NCBI RefSeq assembly: GCF_041154455.1 | Contig: NZ_AP028665.1 | Span: 992,001 to 1,056,000 of the forward strand | DNA from: Variovorax sp. V213 | Lineage (GTDB): Bacteria; Pseudomonadota; Gammaproteobacteria; Burkholderiales; Burkholderiaceae_C | Length of the DNA: 64,000 nt | Direction of reading: 5' to 3' | In this document: positions 42,514 through 50,772 of the stretch, in pieces | Layout: every line of letters starts with the position of its first letter | Numbering within the stretch: position 1 is the stretch's first letter | Notes under the pieces: model-generated | The model's input: only the letters and a program-made list of their open reading frames with translations | Told to the model about the DNA's origin: nothing | Database searches by the model: none | Made by a program: the position numbers and the translations under genes

Positions 42514-42523
42514 GCCGCTCGTC

Positions 42524-43399
42524 TTATTTCTCTTTGCCGAACAGGCCGGCGGGGCGGATGAGCAGCACGATGACCATGATCACGAACACAACCGTCGAAG
42601 AAGCCTCGGGATAGAAAACCTTGGTGAGCCCCTCGATCACGCCCAGGCCCAGGCCCGTGAGGATGGCGCCCATGATGGAGCCCATGCCGCCGATCACGAC
42701 CACCGCGAACACCACGATGATGAGGTTCTGCCCCATCAGCGGCGACACCTGCATCACCGGCGCCGCCAGCACGCCGGCGAAGGCGGCGAGCGCGCAGCCG
42801 AAGGCGTAGGTCAGCGTGATCATCAGCGGCACGTTGACGCCGAAGGCTTCCACAAGCCGCGGGTTCTCGGTGCCGGCGCGCAGGTAGGCGCCCAGGCGCG
42901 TCTTCTCGATCACGTACCAGGTCGCAAAGCAGATCACCAGCGAGGCCACGACCACCCAGGCGCGGTAGTTGGGCAGCACCATGAAGCCCAGGTCGGTGGC
43001 GCTGGACAGCAGCTCGGGCGCATCGTAGGGCAGCCCCGACACGCCGTAGACCGAGCGGAACACGCCTTCGATCAGCAACGTGAGGCCCAGCGTGAGCAGC
43101 AGGCCGTAGAGGTGGTCGAGCTTGTAGATCCAGCGCAGCAGCAGCCGCTCGATCACCACGCCGACGAGGCCGATGAGGATGGGCGCCGCGATCAGCATCA
43201 CCCAGTAGTTGATACCGAAATGCTCCATGGCCATCCAGGTCAAGACGGCTCCGAGCATGAACAGCGCGCCGTGCGCGAAGTTGATGACGTTGAGCAAACC
43301 GAAGATCACCGCCAGCCCGAGGCTCAGGATGGCGTAGAACGAGCCGTTGACCAGCCCCAGAAGGAGCTGGCTCAACAAGGCGGGAAGGGAAATGTTCAT
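42524..43399 (-). CDS. livH: Liv-type ABC transporter permease LivH, operon 2
   Basis: 291-residue inner-membrane permease: LLGLVNGSFYAILSLGLAVI, FGLLNVINFAHGALFMLG and coupling loop LRAGTENPRLVEAFGVNV. The C-terminus IRPAGLFGKEK is complete. It follows the substrate-binding protein gene by 45 bases. Confidence 0.94.
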   Translation of the reverse strand: MNISLPALLSQLLLGLVNGSFYAILSLGLAVIFGLLNVINFAHGALFMLGAVLTWMAMEHFGINYWVMLIAAPILIGLVGVVIERLLLRWIYKLDHLYGLLLTLGLTLLIEGVFRSVYGVSGLPYDAPELLSSATDLGFMVLPNYRAWVVVASLVICFATWYVIEKTRLGAYLRAGTENPRLVEAFGVNVPLMITLTYAFGCALAAFAGVLAAPVMQVSPLMGQNLIIVVFAVVVIGGMGSIMGAILTGLGLGVIEGLTKVFYPEASSTVVFVIMVIVLLIRPAGLFGKEK

Positions 43400-43444
43400 A
43401 AGCGTTTCAACGAACCCGGGCGCCGCAGGGGCGCCCGCGGGAGG

Positions 43445-44641
43445 TCACTTCCAGAGGGCGCACTTGCTCTCGGCCTTCGTGGTGAAGACATCTTCGCCCT
43501 TCAACTTCTGCACCACCTTGTAGTAGTCCCAAGGCTGCTTCGATTCGGCCGGCGACTTGACCTGCACCAGGTACATGTCGTGCACGAAGCGGCCATCGGC
43601 GCGGATGTTGCCCTTGGCATAGAAGTCGTCGATGGGCGTGGACTTGAGCGTCTCCATCACCTTGTCGGCATCAACCGTTTTCGCGGCCTGCACGGCTTTC
43701 AGGTAGGTCATGGTGGCCGAGTAGTCGGCGGCCTGGATATCGGTAGGCATGCGCTTGGTCTTATCGAAGAAGCGCTTGCTGAAGGCGCGCGTCTTGTCGT
43801 CGAGGTTCCAGTCCCAGCTGGTGGTGAGCAGGAGGCCCTCGGTGTTTTTCAGGCCCAGGCTGTGCACGTCGGTCACGAACACCAGCAGGCCCACCATCTT
43901 CATGTTCTTGGTGATGCCGAACTCTTTCGCGGCTTTGATGCTGTTGATGGTGTCGCCGCCGGCATTGGCCAGCGCCAGCACCTGTGCCTTGGAGTTCTGC
44001 GCCTGCAGCAGGAACGACGAGAAGTCGGAGGTGTTGAGCGGGTGCTTCACGCTGCCCAGCACGGTGCCGCCCTTTTCCTTCACGACCTTGGTCGCGTCGG
44101 CTTCGAGTGCCTGGCCGAAGGCGTAGTCGGCGGTCAGGAAGTACCAGCTCTTGTCGCCGCGGCCAATGACGGCGGAGCCGGTACCCTTGGCGAGCGCGAC
44201 GGTATCGTAGGCGTAATGCACGGTGTAGGGCGAGCACTGTTCATTGGTGAGCGCCGAGCTGCCCGCGCCATTCACGACGAAGACGCGCTTCTTCTCCTGC
44301 GCCACCTTGGCCATGGCCAGGGCGGTGCCGGAGCTGGTGCCGCCGAACAGCATCGTCAGGCCCTGCGTGTCGATCCACTCGCGCGCCTTGGAGGCGGCGA
44401 TGTCGGCCTTGTTCTGGTGGTCGGCCGACAAGAGCTCGATTGGCATGCCGTTGACCTTGCCGCCGAAGTCGTCAATGGCCATTTGGATCGCGAAGGCGCC
44501 GCTCTTGCCCTCCACGTCGGCGTAGAGGCTCGACATGTCGGTAATGAAGCCGATCTTTACTTTTTCTTGTGCATGCGCGGCGCCCGCGCCCATGGCGAGG
44601 ACAACGACGGCGGTGGCGATGAAGCCGAGTTTCTTGTTCAT
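43445..44641 (-). CDS. livK: Liv-type ABC transporter substrate-binding protein, operon 2
   Basis: 398-residue periplasmic binding protein. I start at ATG 44641 (MNKKLGFIATAVVVLAMGAG), giving a clean signal peptide cleaved after AHA; the upstream extension is arginine/serine rich. The mature start KVKIGFITDMSSLYADVEGK and SADHQNKADIAASKAREWID are the type I pattern. Shares the C-terminal VQVKSPAESKQPWDYYKVVQ with the protein of operon 1. Ligand unknown. Confidence 0.93.
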   Translation of the reverse strand: MNKKLGFIATAVVVLAMGAGAAHAQEKVKIGFITDMSSLYADVEGKSGAFAIQMAIDDFGGKVNGMPIELLSADHQNKADIAASKAREWIDTQGLTMLFGGTSSGTALAMAKVAQEKKRVFVVNGAGSSALTNEQCSPYTVHYAYDTVALAKGTGSAVIGRGDKSWYFLTADYAFGQALEADATKVVKEKGGTVLGSVKHPLNTSDFSSFLLQAQNSKAQVLALANAGGDTINSIKAAKEFGITKNMKMVGLLVFVTDVHSLGLKNTEGLLLTTSWDWNLDDKTRAFSKRFFDKTKRMPTDIQAADYSATMTYLKAVQAAKTVDADKVMETLKSTPIDDFYAKGNIRADGRFVHDMYLVQVKSPAESKQPWDYYKVVQKLKGEDVFTTKAESKCALWK

Positions 44642-44684
44642 GGTGCTGTGTCTCCTGAAAAATCTCTGGTGTTCGAATGGGGAA

Positions 44685-45392
44685 TCAGACGCCGAGCAGC
44701 TCGGTGAGCACCGGCATCTTGGCTTCGAGCTCGGCGGCGCCGAATTTCTCGACAATGCGGCCGTGCTCCATCACGTAGAAGCGGTCGGCCAGCGGCGCGG
44801 CGAAGCGGAAGTTCTGCTCCACCATCACGATGGTGTAGCCCTTGGCGCGGAGCGTGGTGATCATGCGGGCCAGCGCCTGCACGATGACCGGCGCGAGGCC
44901 TTCGGATATCTCGTCGAGCAGCAAGAGCTTGGCGCCGGTGCGAAGAATGCGCGCCACCGCCAGCATCTGCTGTTCGCCGCCCGACAGGCGCGTCCCTTGG
45001 CTGTGGCGTCGCTCCGCGAGGTTGGGGAACATGGCGTAAATCTCTTCGACCGACATGCCCTGCCCTGCTCCCTTGAGCGGCGGCGGCAGCAGCAAGTTTT
45101 CCTCGGCCGAGAGGCTGGCGAAGATGCCGCGCTCTTCGGGGCAATAGCCGATGCCCAGGTGCGCGATGCGGTGCGTCGCCATGCCGATGGTCTGCACGCC
45201 GTTGACTTCGATGCTGCCCTTGCGTGAGCCGGTCAGGCCCATGATGGCGCGCAGCGTGCTGGTGCGCCCCGCGCCGTTGCGGCCAAGCAGCGTGACCACC
45301 TCGCCGGGCTGCACCACCATGTGGACGCCGTGCAGCACGTGCGATTCGCCGTACCAGGCGTGCAGGCCTTTGATTTCGAGCGCGGCGGTCAT
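44685..45392 (-). CDS. livF: Liv-type ABC transporter ATP-binding protein LivF, operon 2
   Basis: 235 residues. Walker A GRNGAGRTS (Lys of GKT replaced by Arg), signature LSGGEQQMLAVAR, Walker B LLLLDEI with SEGLAP. The Walker A Lys-to-Arg change and DEP-to-DEI are unusual for a working ATPase; the partner LivG has normal motifs, so the heterodimer could act with one strong site. Start is directly after the livG stop. Confidence 0.92.
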   Translation of the reverse strand: MTAALEIKGLHAWYGESHVLHGVHMVVQPGEVVTLLGRNGAGRTSTLRAIMGLTGSRKGSIEVNGVQTIGMATHRIAHLGIGYCPEERGIFASLSAEENLLLPPPLKGAGQGMSVEEIYAMFPNLAERRHSQGTRLSGGEQQMLAVARILRTGAKLLLLDEISEGLAPVIVQALARMITTLRAKGYTIVMVEQNFRFAAPLADRFYVMEHGRIVEKFGAAELEAKMPVLTELLGV

Positions 45393-45393
45393 G

Positions 45394-46164
45394 TCAATGC
45401 GCTCCTTGCAACTGGCCGTTGGTCGTGCCCATGTAGGCCTCCATCACCTGCGGATTCTTCGAGACTTCGGCGTACGGTCCTTCGGCCAGCACGGCGCCGC
45501 GCTGGAGCACGGTGATGGTGTCGGCAATGGTGGAGACCACGCTCATGTTGTGCTCGACCATGAGGATGGTGCGGCCCGCCGACACGCGCTTGATGAGTTC
45601 CGCCACGCGGTGCACGTCTTCGTGGCCCATGCCCTGCGTGGGCTCGTCGAGCAGCATCAGCTCGGGGTCCATGGCCAGCGTGGTGGCGATCTCGAGTGCG
45701 CGCTTGCGGCCGTACGGCAGATTCACCGTTTGCTCGTCGGCGAGTTCCTCGAGGCCGACTTCAGCCAGCAGCTCGCGGGCCCCAGCATCCAAGGGTTTCA
45801 GCGACTTCTCGCTCTTCCAGAAGTGGTACGAGGTTCCGAGCTTGCGCTGCAGCCCCAATCGCACGTTCTCGAGCAGCGTGAGGTGCGGGAACACGGCGGA
45901 GATCTGGAACGAGCGGATCACGCCGCGCCGTGCGATCTGCGCGGGGCGTTCGCCCGTGATGTCCTGCCCGTTGAACAGGATCGTTCCGGCGGTCGGCTCA
46001 AGGAACTTGGTGAGCAGGTTGAAGCAGGTCGTCTTGCCCGCACCATTGGGGCCGATGAGTGCATGGATCGAGCCGCGCACCACCGAGAGGTCGACTTTGC
46101 TGACCGCTGTGAACCCCTTAAATTCCTTGGTGAGCTGGCGTGTTTCGAGGATGACGTCGCTCAT
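45394..46164 (-). CDS. livG: Liv-type ABC transporter ATP-binding protein LivG, operon 2
   Basis: 256-residue ATPase. Walker A GPNGAGKTT, signature region LPYGRKRALEIATTLA, Walker B LMLLDEPTQGMGHED. Nearly every block also occurs in the IS-split livG of operon 1 (RRLGTTYHFWK versus RKLGTSYHFWK), so it could in principle replace the lost subunit. First gene of operon 2; its ATG overlaps the stop of a 44-codon leader ORF. Confidence 0.95.
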   Translation of the reverse strand: MSDVILETRQLTKEFKGFTAVSKVDLSVVRGSIHALIGPNGAGKTTCFNLLTKFLEPTAGTILFNGQDITGERPAQIARRGVIRSFQISAVFPHLTLLENVRLGLQRKLGTSYHFWKSEKSLKPLDAGARELLAEVGLEELADEQTVNLPYGRKRALEIATTLAMDPELMLLDEPTQGMGHEDVHRVAELIKRVSAGRTILMVEHNMSVVSTIADTITVLQRGAVLAEGPYAEVSKNPQVMEAYMGTTNGQLQGAH

Positions 46165-46295
46165 TCCTGCGATCCGATTGAATGCAAGAACAGAGGAAAC
46201 CGGCGCCTTGCGTCGGCGTCCGAATGGGCGCGCAGGTGTGTGATGACGGCAGCGAGCTGCAGCAGAAAAAGCGAACGTGCGCCCGGAATTTGCAT
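46161..46295 (-). CDS. possible 44-residue leader ORF before livG
   Basis: ATG at 46295 is preceded by AGGAGA with seven bases between, one of the best ribosome sites in the window, and its TGA overlaps the livG ATG (ATGA). The peptide begins MQIPGARSLFLLQLAAVITH and is otherwise unremarkable, with no run of branched-chain residues. It could couple or meter livG translation. Not recognised; it may also be a chance frame. Confidence 0.4.
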   Translation of the reverse strand: MQIPGARSLFLLQLAAVITHLRAHSDADARRRFPLFLHSIGSQE

Positions 46296-46782
46296 TTCTT
46301 GTCTCCTAAATGTCTGTACAGCCTCGGTCGCACGGGCTGGGCTTGTTCTCCAGCGGCAAGTCGGCTCGATCCAGTATCGCGGGAGCGTTTTTGCTCCGCA
46401 ATGGCGTTTGGCGCAACGTCATCGTGCATTGATGCACAACGAGCCTTGCGACGGTGCGGCTCGGATTGCGCAGCATTGCAAGGAGCTCCCAAGGGTTTTG
46501 ATTTCCATGGAATCCTGATCCCGGTGGGTCACCTCCGGATGGGAAATCCACACTCTTTCGGAGAAAAGGAATCACGATGCGCATACGGTTAGATTCGGCC
46601 GCCGGCAACATCGAATGGATGGCTGTTCTAAGTGCTCTGGCTCCATTCGTTCCGCGACGTGTTGAAGCAGTCGCCCCCATGCAGAGCGGCGCTCATCACC
46701 CCCTGCAGCGAGGTACACCGGCGATGCAAGGCATCGCCGGTGGTGAAGCGGTCTGCCGACGCTGCCGCGTCGGACGGCAGGG
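46296..46782. promoter_or_regulatory. upstream region of liv operon 2 with palindrome and duplicated element
   Basis: About 490 bases with no credible gene beyond the leader ORF. GTGCAT-TG-ATGCAC at 46424-46437 is a perfect palindrome with the same GTGCAT core as the operators at 18091 and 22837 but a two-base spacer. The stretch 46363-46460 around it resembles 50615-50716 upstream of the second tannase gene, at roughly three of four bases by eye. The promoter of liv operon 2 should lie here. Confidence 0.5.
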
Positions 46783-48606
46783 TTACTGCGTCGAGCAGCT
46801 GAAGCTCGAGGCGGCGTTGACGTCTCCACTGCCGTTGTAGCGTGGATAGGCGGGGTAATCGCAGAGCGGACGCGTGCGGCCCGGCACGCCAAGAGTGTCG
46901 GTCACGATCTGGTTCGCCAGCGTGCCTTTCTCGACCCAGTTCTCGAGAGTTGTCAACGAGTCCCAGGAGGCGTTGAAGGCGGTGCCGATCACGTGTCCGT
47001 ACCCCGGAATCTCGTAGTAGCGCAGGAACGTGTCGGCGCGGGCGGCGCCCATCGTCGAGCGAACGCGGTCGACATACTGCGCCGTCGCGCGCGTGCTGAC
47101 GAGCGCATCACTCGTGCCGTGCGCGATCAGGACCTTGCCGCCCTTGGACTGAAACGCCGTGAGATCGGCATTGTTGACGTCCTGGAGACCGCTCAGGGCA
47201 CTGATGCGCGCCTGGTACGCACCGGGATTTTGCGGGTCGAGCGTGAGCGAGTTGAAGCTCGGATCGCGCGTCACGAAAAAGCGCACCCACTGATCCCAGA
47301 ACACGCTTCCGTACGGCGCCGCATTCGGCATCGGGCTGGCCGGTTGGGCGCTGCCCAACGAGAGGAACGAGACGACAGCCTCAAGCGGTCCTCCATTCGG
47401 GTCGCCGAAGTCGGTTCCCCACGTGTTGAAGCCGGGATACTGTGTTTCGCCGCTGGCCAACGTGTAGTTGAAGGTAATGGGTGTATTGATCACATTGAAC
47501 GCCGTGATCTGCGCGTCAGAAAGACAAGTGTCGCCGGTGTCTGCGCCGCTCGCGCAGCGCACTGGCTGGCCGTTCAGGGTCGCCGTCGTCGGATTGAAGA
47601 TCGCGTTGCAGGCTTTGATGTTGCTAATCAACCCGTCGGCTACACCATCCAGCGTGTCGCAAGCCTGAATCGACGCGTCGTACAGCACCCTTCGCTTCGC
47701 CCCGTTCGGATACGCGCCCGGCTGCGCCAGCGCCCGCGTGATACGGCCGAACTGGAGATCGAGGCTGGCGGCCGCTCCGGCCGGGTAAAGGGCGATCACA
47801 CCGTCCCAATCCTGCGGCCACTTTTGCGCCACTGCGAGCGCTTCGCGGCCACCCGAAGAACCCCCGGCAAAGTAGGCTTTGGTTGGTCCATTGACGGCGT
47901 AGCGGGCGTTGATGATCGCGATAGCCACATCTCGGGTCTTCTTCAGCGCGTCCCCGGAGAAGTTTGCGATGGCCTCGTCGTTGACGCCGAAGGAGGCATC
48001 CTGGGTCGCGAGCGCATTGGCCTGATGTCCGGAATCGCTCGCAAACGTTGCGTAGCCGCGACCCAGCGGAGTCGCCTGTGCAGCGGGGCCGGCCGGCACG
48101 TTGCCGGCCAAGTCAGGAATGAATCCGTCAAAGCCGCCTCCTCCGAACATCATCACCTTGTTGTTCCAAGTGCCCGGAAGCGCGAGCTGCATCAAGATCT
48201 TCGGCGCTGCCGGATCAACTGGCGAAATCGCCGCGCTGACTTTGCAGTAATCAGGCGTCGCGCTCACCCCACTGCCGGAGGCCGCGACCGGGGTCGCAGC
48301 GGTGACAGTCGCGCCGGTTGTCGGCAGACCGATACTGGCCGCTGCGATCGTCATTCCGGTCAAGTCTGCGCAGCTGAGCGGCTGCGGCTGCGGCTGCGGC
48401 TGCGGCTGGGGCTGGGGCTGCGGCTGGGGCTGGGGCTGGGGCTGGGGCTGGGGCTGGGGCTGCGGCTGGGGCTGGGGCTGGGGCTGCGGCGGCAGTGGCG
48501 GCGGCCTGTTGCCACCGTTACCACCGCCGCAGGCAACCACCAGGGCGGAGGCGGAAAGCGCCGCAAAAAGGGCGTGGCGTCCGAGAGAATGTTGAGGCTG
48601 TCGCAT
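46783..48606 (-). CDS. tannase/feruloyl esterase family lipoprotein with PQ-repeat linker
   Basis: 607 residues. A signal peptide ends ALVVAC (lipobox, Cys about residue 26), followed by a Gly/Asn/Pro stretch and about 18 Gln-Pro repeats, then the esterase. The nucleophile is in AYFAGGSSGGREALAV; CDTLDGVADGLISNIKAC is the calcium-loop region; the acid is in IAHGTSDALVST and the His in EIPGYGHVIGTAF. The family's CS-D-HC disulfide is absent: Gly precedes the Ser and Val follows the His. The linker probably spaces the enzyme from the membrane. Family enzymes cleave gallate or hydroxycinnamate esters; the substrate here is unknown. Confidence 0.9.
   Translation of the reverse strand: MRQPQHSLGRHALFAALSASALVVACGGGNGGNRPPPLPPQPQPQPQPQPQPQPQPQPQPQPQPQPQPQPQPQPQPLSCADLTGMTIAAASIGLPTTGATVTAATPVAASGSGVSATPDYCKVSAAISPVDPAAPKILMQLALPGTWNNKVMMFGGGGFDGFIPDLAGNVPAGPAAQATPLGRGYATFASDSGHQANALATQDASFGVNDEAIANFSGDALKKTRDVAIAIINARYAVNGPTKAYFAGGSSGGREALAVAQKWPQDWDGVIALYPAGAAASLDLQFGRITRALAQPGAYPNGAKRRVLYDASIQACDTLDGVADGLISNIKACNAIFNPTTATLNGQPVRCASGADTGDTCLSDAQITAFNVINTPITFNYTLASGETQYPGFNTWGTDFGDPNGGPLEAVVSFLSLGSAQPASPMPNAAPYGSVFWDQWVRFFVTRDPSFNSLTLDPQNPGAYQARISALSGLQDVNNADLTAFQSKGGKVLIAHGTSDALVSTRATAQYVDRVRSTMGAARADTFLRYYEIPGYGHVIGTAFNASWDSLTTLENWVEKGTLANQIVTDTLGVPGRTRPLCDYPAYPRYNGSGDVNAASSFSCSTQ
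48379..48486. repeat. hexanucleotide repeat, 18 units, coding for Gln-Pro
   Basis: Eighteen units of the type CGGCTG/GGGCTG on the plus strand, encoding the PQ linker of the tannase-like lipoprotein. The two unit types are mixed, so slippage has occurred repeatedly. Unit changes keep the frame and would alter linker length only. Confidence 0.93.
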
Positions 48607-48812
48607 GTTGTCTCCTGCTGTTTAATGTCTCTACTAGGCCAGTCGGACCGTCGGCCCGACCATGAATTGGGCTTTCGGCCACAATCTGAAAACGTGATGC
48701 GCCGAGCCTGTTTTGCGGGATTGCGACTCCCAAGAGGTTGCACCGCCACTTGGTCGACGGCGCAGCGAGTTGATTGCCAAGCCCCTTCACACTTCTCGGC
48801 TGCGATGCGGGC

Positions 48813-50540
48813 CTACTCCGTCACGCAGTTGAAGTTCTGCGCCGAGTTCACGTCTCCCAACCCGTTGTATCGTGGCCAGCTGGGATAGGGGCATAGAGGT
48901 CGGGTACGCTTCGGCACTGCACCTTTGTCGGCCACAACTTGCTTGATGGGGGCGGTACCTTTCTCGACCCAATCCTCGAATGCAGTCACTGAGTCCCAGC
49001 CGGCGTTGAACACGCTGCTGACCGCATGGCCATACCCAGGGATTTCGTAATAACGGATGAAGCTGTCCACTTTGGCCACGCCCATGGATTTGCTCACGCG
49101 TTCATAGAACTGCTCGGTGGCGCGCGTGCTCACTAGAGCATCCTGGGAGCCGTGTGCCATTAGGATCTTGCCGCCTTTGGCCATGAATGGGGTTAAGTCG
49201 GTGACGTTGACGTCTTGGACACGCGTCAGGTCCAGGATGCGCGCTCGCCACGGACCGGGATCCTGCGGATCCAACGTGAGCGAATTGAAGTTGGGGTCAC
49301 GAGTGACGAAGTACTTTACCCACTGGTCCCAGAACGTGCTGCCGAACGGCGGCATGGCCGTGGCGGTCACTGCGGGCATCGGGTTCGCCGGCTGCTCGGT
49401 GCCGAGCGAAAGAGTCAACACTGTCGGCTGCAGTGGGCCAGTGCCAGGGTTTCCGAAGTCCGTGCCCCAGGTGTTGAAGCCGGGATAAGTGCGCTCACCG
49501 CTAGCGACTGCATAGTCCAGCAGCAACGGCGTGTTCAAAGTATTGAAGGCAGCGATCTGCGCATCGGAAAGGCAAGAGTCACCCGCGTTCACACCGCCCT
49601 CGCAGCGGATCGGTTTGCCGTTGAGCGTCGCGGTGACAGGGTTGAAGCTGGCATTGCAGGCGTTCACGTTGCTGATCAGGCCGTCGGTGACACCGTCCAA
49701 CGCGTCGCACGCAGCGACGGCTGCGTTGTACAGCACTTGGTGCTTGGTGAGGTTCGGGTAGGCCCCTGGCTTGGCCAGCTCACGTGTCATCCGGCCGAAC
49801 TGCAGGTTCATGGTGGCTGCGTTCCAGGCCGGGTACAACACGATTGCGCCGTCGAAGTCCTGTGGCCAACGCGTCACCGCGAACAGCGCCTCCCTGCCGC
49901 CGGTGGAGCCCCCGGCGAAGTAGGTCTTCGTCGCGGTCGCCGCATAACGAGCCTTAATAATGGTCATCGCCACGTCGCGCGTTTTCTTGAGGGCGTCGCT
50001 GGAAAAATTGTTCAACGCCTCGGTGTTCAAGCCGAAAGTGCCATCCCTGTTGCCGTTGGCATTGGCTTGGTGACCGGAGTCACTGCCGAACGTGGCATAG
50101 CCTCGCCCAAGCGGAGTCTGCTTGTCGGCCGGGCCAGCGGGCACGTTCAATGTGCTCGGGGCCATGATGCCGTTGTACCCACCGCCCGCGAACATCATGG
50201 CCTTGTTGTTCCAGGCAGCAGGCAGGTTCACTTGGAACTTGATTTTGGGTGCGCGCGATTCGACCGGGCTGATATCACCCAGAACCTTGCAGTACTGCCC
50301 GACGGCGGCTGTGCCCGTACCTGCAGCAGGAACGAGTTCCGCGCTGGTCACGATGGCGCCATTCGTCGGCATGCCAATGGCCGACTGAGGGATGATCATG
50401 CCGTTCAGTTCCTGGCAGCCTTTCGGGGAGGCGAACGCCGTCATTGGAGGACGATCAAACGTCGTGCCGCATGCTGACAAGGCAGCGACGACAACCACCG
50501 CTGCGAGAGCGCTCATCACTGCTGAATCGATTGATCTCAA
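48813..50540 (-). CDS. tannase/feruloyl esterase family lipoprotein, second copy
   Basis: 575 residues, paralogous to the gene at 46783 from SCADL/GCQEL onward but without the PQ linker. Signal peptide ends VAALSACG (lipobox). Nucleophile in TYFAGGSTGGREALFA, Ca-loop CDALDGVTDGLISNVNAC, acid in MAHGSQDALVSTRATEQF and His in EIPGYGHAVSSVF. The Cys residues of the CS-D-HC motif are replaced by Gly and Ala, as in the first copy. 206 bases separate the pair. Tandem duplication followed by loss or gain of the linker is likely. Confidence 0.9.
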   Translation of the reverse strand: MRSIDSAVMSALAAVVVVAALSACGTTFDRPPMTAFASPKGCQELNGMIIPQSAIGMPTNGAIVTSAELVPAAGTGTAAVGQYCKVLGDISPVESRAPKIKFQVNLPAAWNNKAMMFAGGGYNGIMAPSTLNVPAGPADKQTPLGRGYATFGSDSGHQANANGNRDGTFGLNTEALNNFSSDALKKTRDVAMTIIKARYAATATKTYFAGGSTGGREALFAVTRWPQDFDGAIVLYPAWNAATMNLQFGRMTRELAKPGAYPNLTKHQVLYNAAVAACDALDGVTDGLISNVNACNASFNPVTATLNGKPIRCEGGVNAGDSCLSDAQIAAFNTLNTPLLLDYAVASGERTYPGFNTWGTDFGNPGTGPLQPTVLTLSLGTEQPANPMPAVTATAMPPFGSTFWDQWVKYFVTRDPNFNSLTLDPQDPGPWRARILDLTRVQDVNVTDLTPFMAKGGKILMAHGSQDALVSTRATEQFYERVSKSMGVAKVDSFIRYYEIPGYGHAVSSVFNAGWDSVTAFEDWVEKGTAPIKQVVADKGAVPKRTRPLCPYPSWPRYNGLGDVNSAQNFNCVTE

Positions 50541-50614
50541 CTTGCGTCTCCTCGGAGGACTGGGCTTGAATCCGAACTGCTAGAGAACCCAATCCAGCGA
50601 GGCCCACGGCAGCT

Positions 50615-50716
50615 TGGCTCTTTTCAGTATCGAGGGGGCGCTTCTGCTCTGCAACAGCGATTGGCGCAACCCCATCGTGCATGGATGCACGATGCTGCCG
50701 TGCGACTGCGGCGGCC
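50615..50716. promoter_or_regulatory. upstream element shared with liv operon 2
   Basis: GTGCAT-GG-ATGCAC at 50677-50690 is a perfect palindrome. The surrounding 100 bases align with 46363-46460, including AGTATCG-GGGGCG and TTGGCGCAAC-CATCGTGCAT blocks. It lies 75-175 bases before the second tannase gene. Similar DNA before two different operons suggests a shared regulator or a copied promoter. Confidence 0.5.
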
Positions 50717-50772
50717 CCAGGTGCAACAGGCAGGCTGAGCCCACCCTACCCCCGTACGGGGAAGCACGAGAT

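Noticed and set aside
42506..44707. Open frame of about 730 codons on the plus strand, rich in His, Glu and Arg
   Set aside because: Antisense to livH and livK of operon 2; composition is that of a GC-rich shadow frame.
46382..46437. Conserved peptide beginning MHD-VAP in the duplicated upstream elements
   Set aside because: The similarity to 50615-50682 is at DNA level and includes the palindrome; there is no ribosome site and the frames end differently, so a shared regulatory DNA element is the simpler reading.
46993..50477. Long plus-strand frames opposite the tannase genes
   Set aside because: Arg-rich shadows of two well-supported minus-strand genes.
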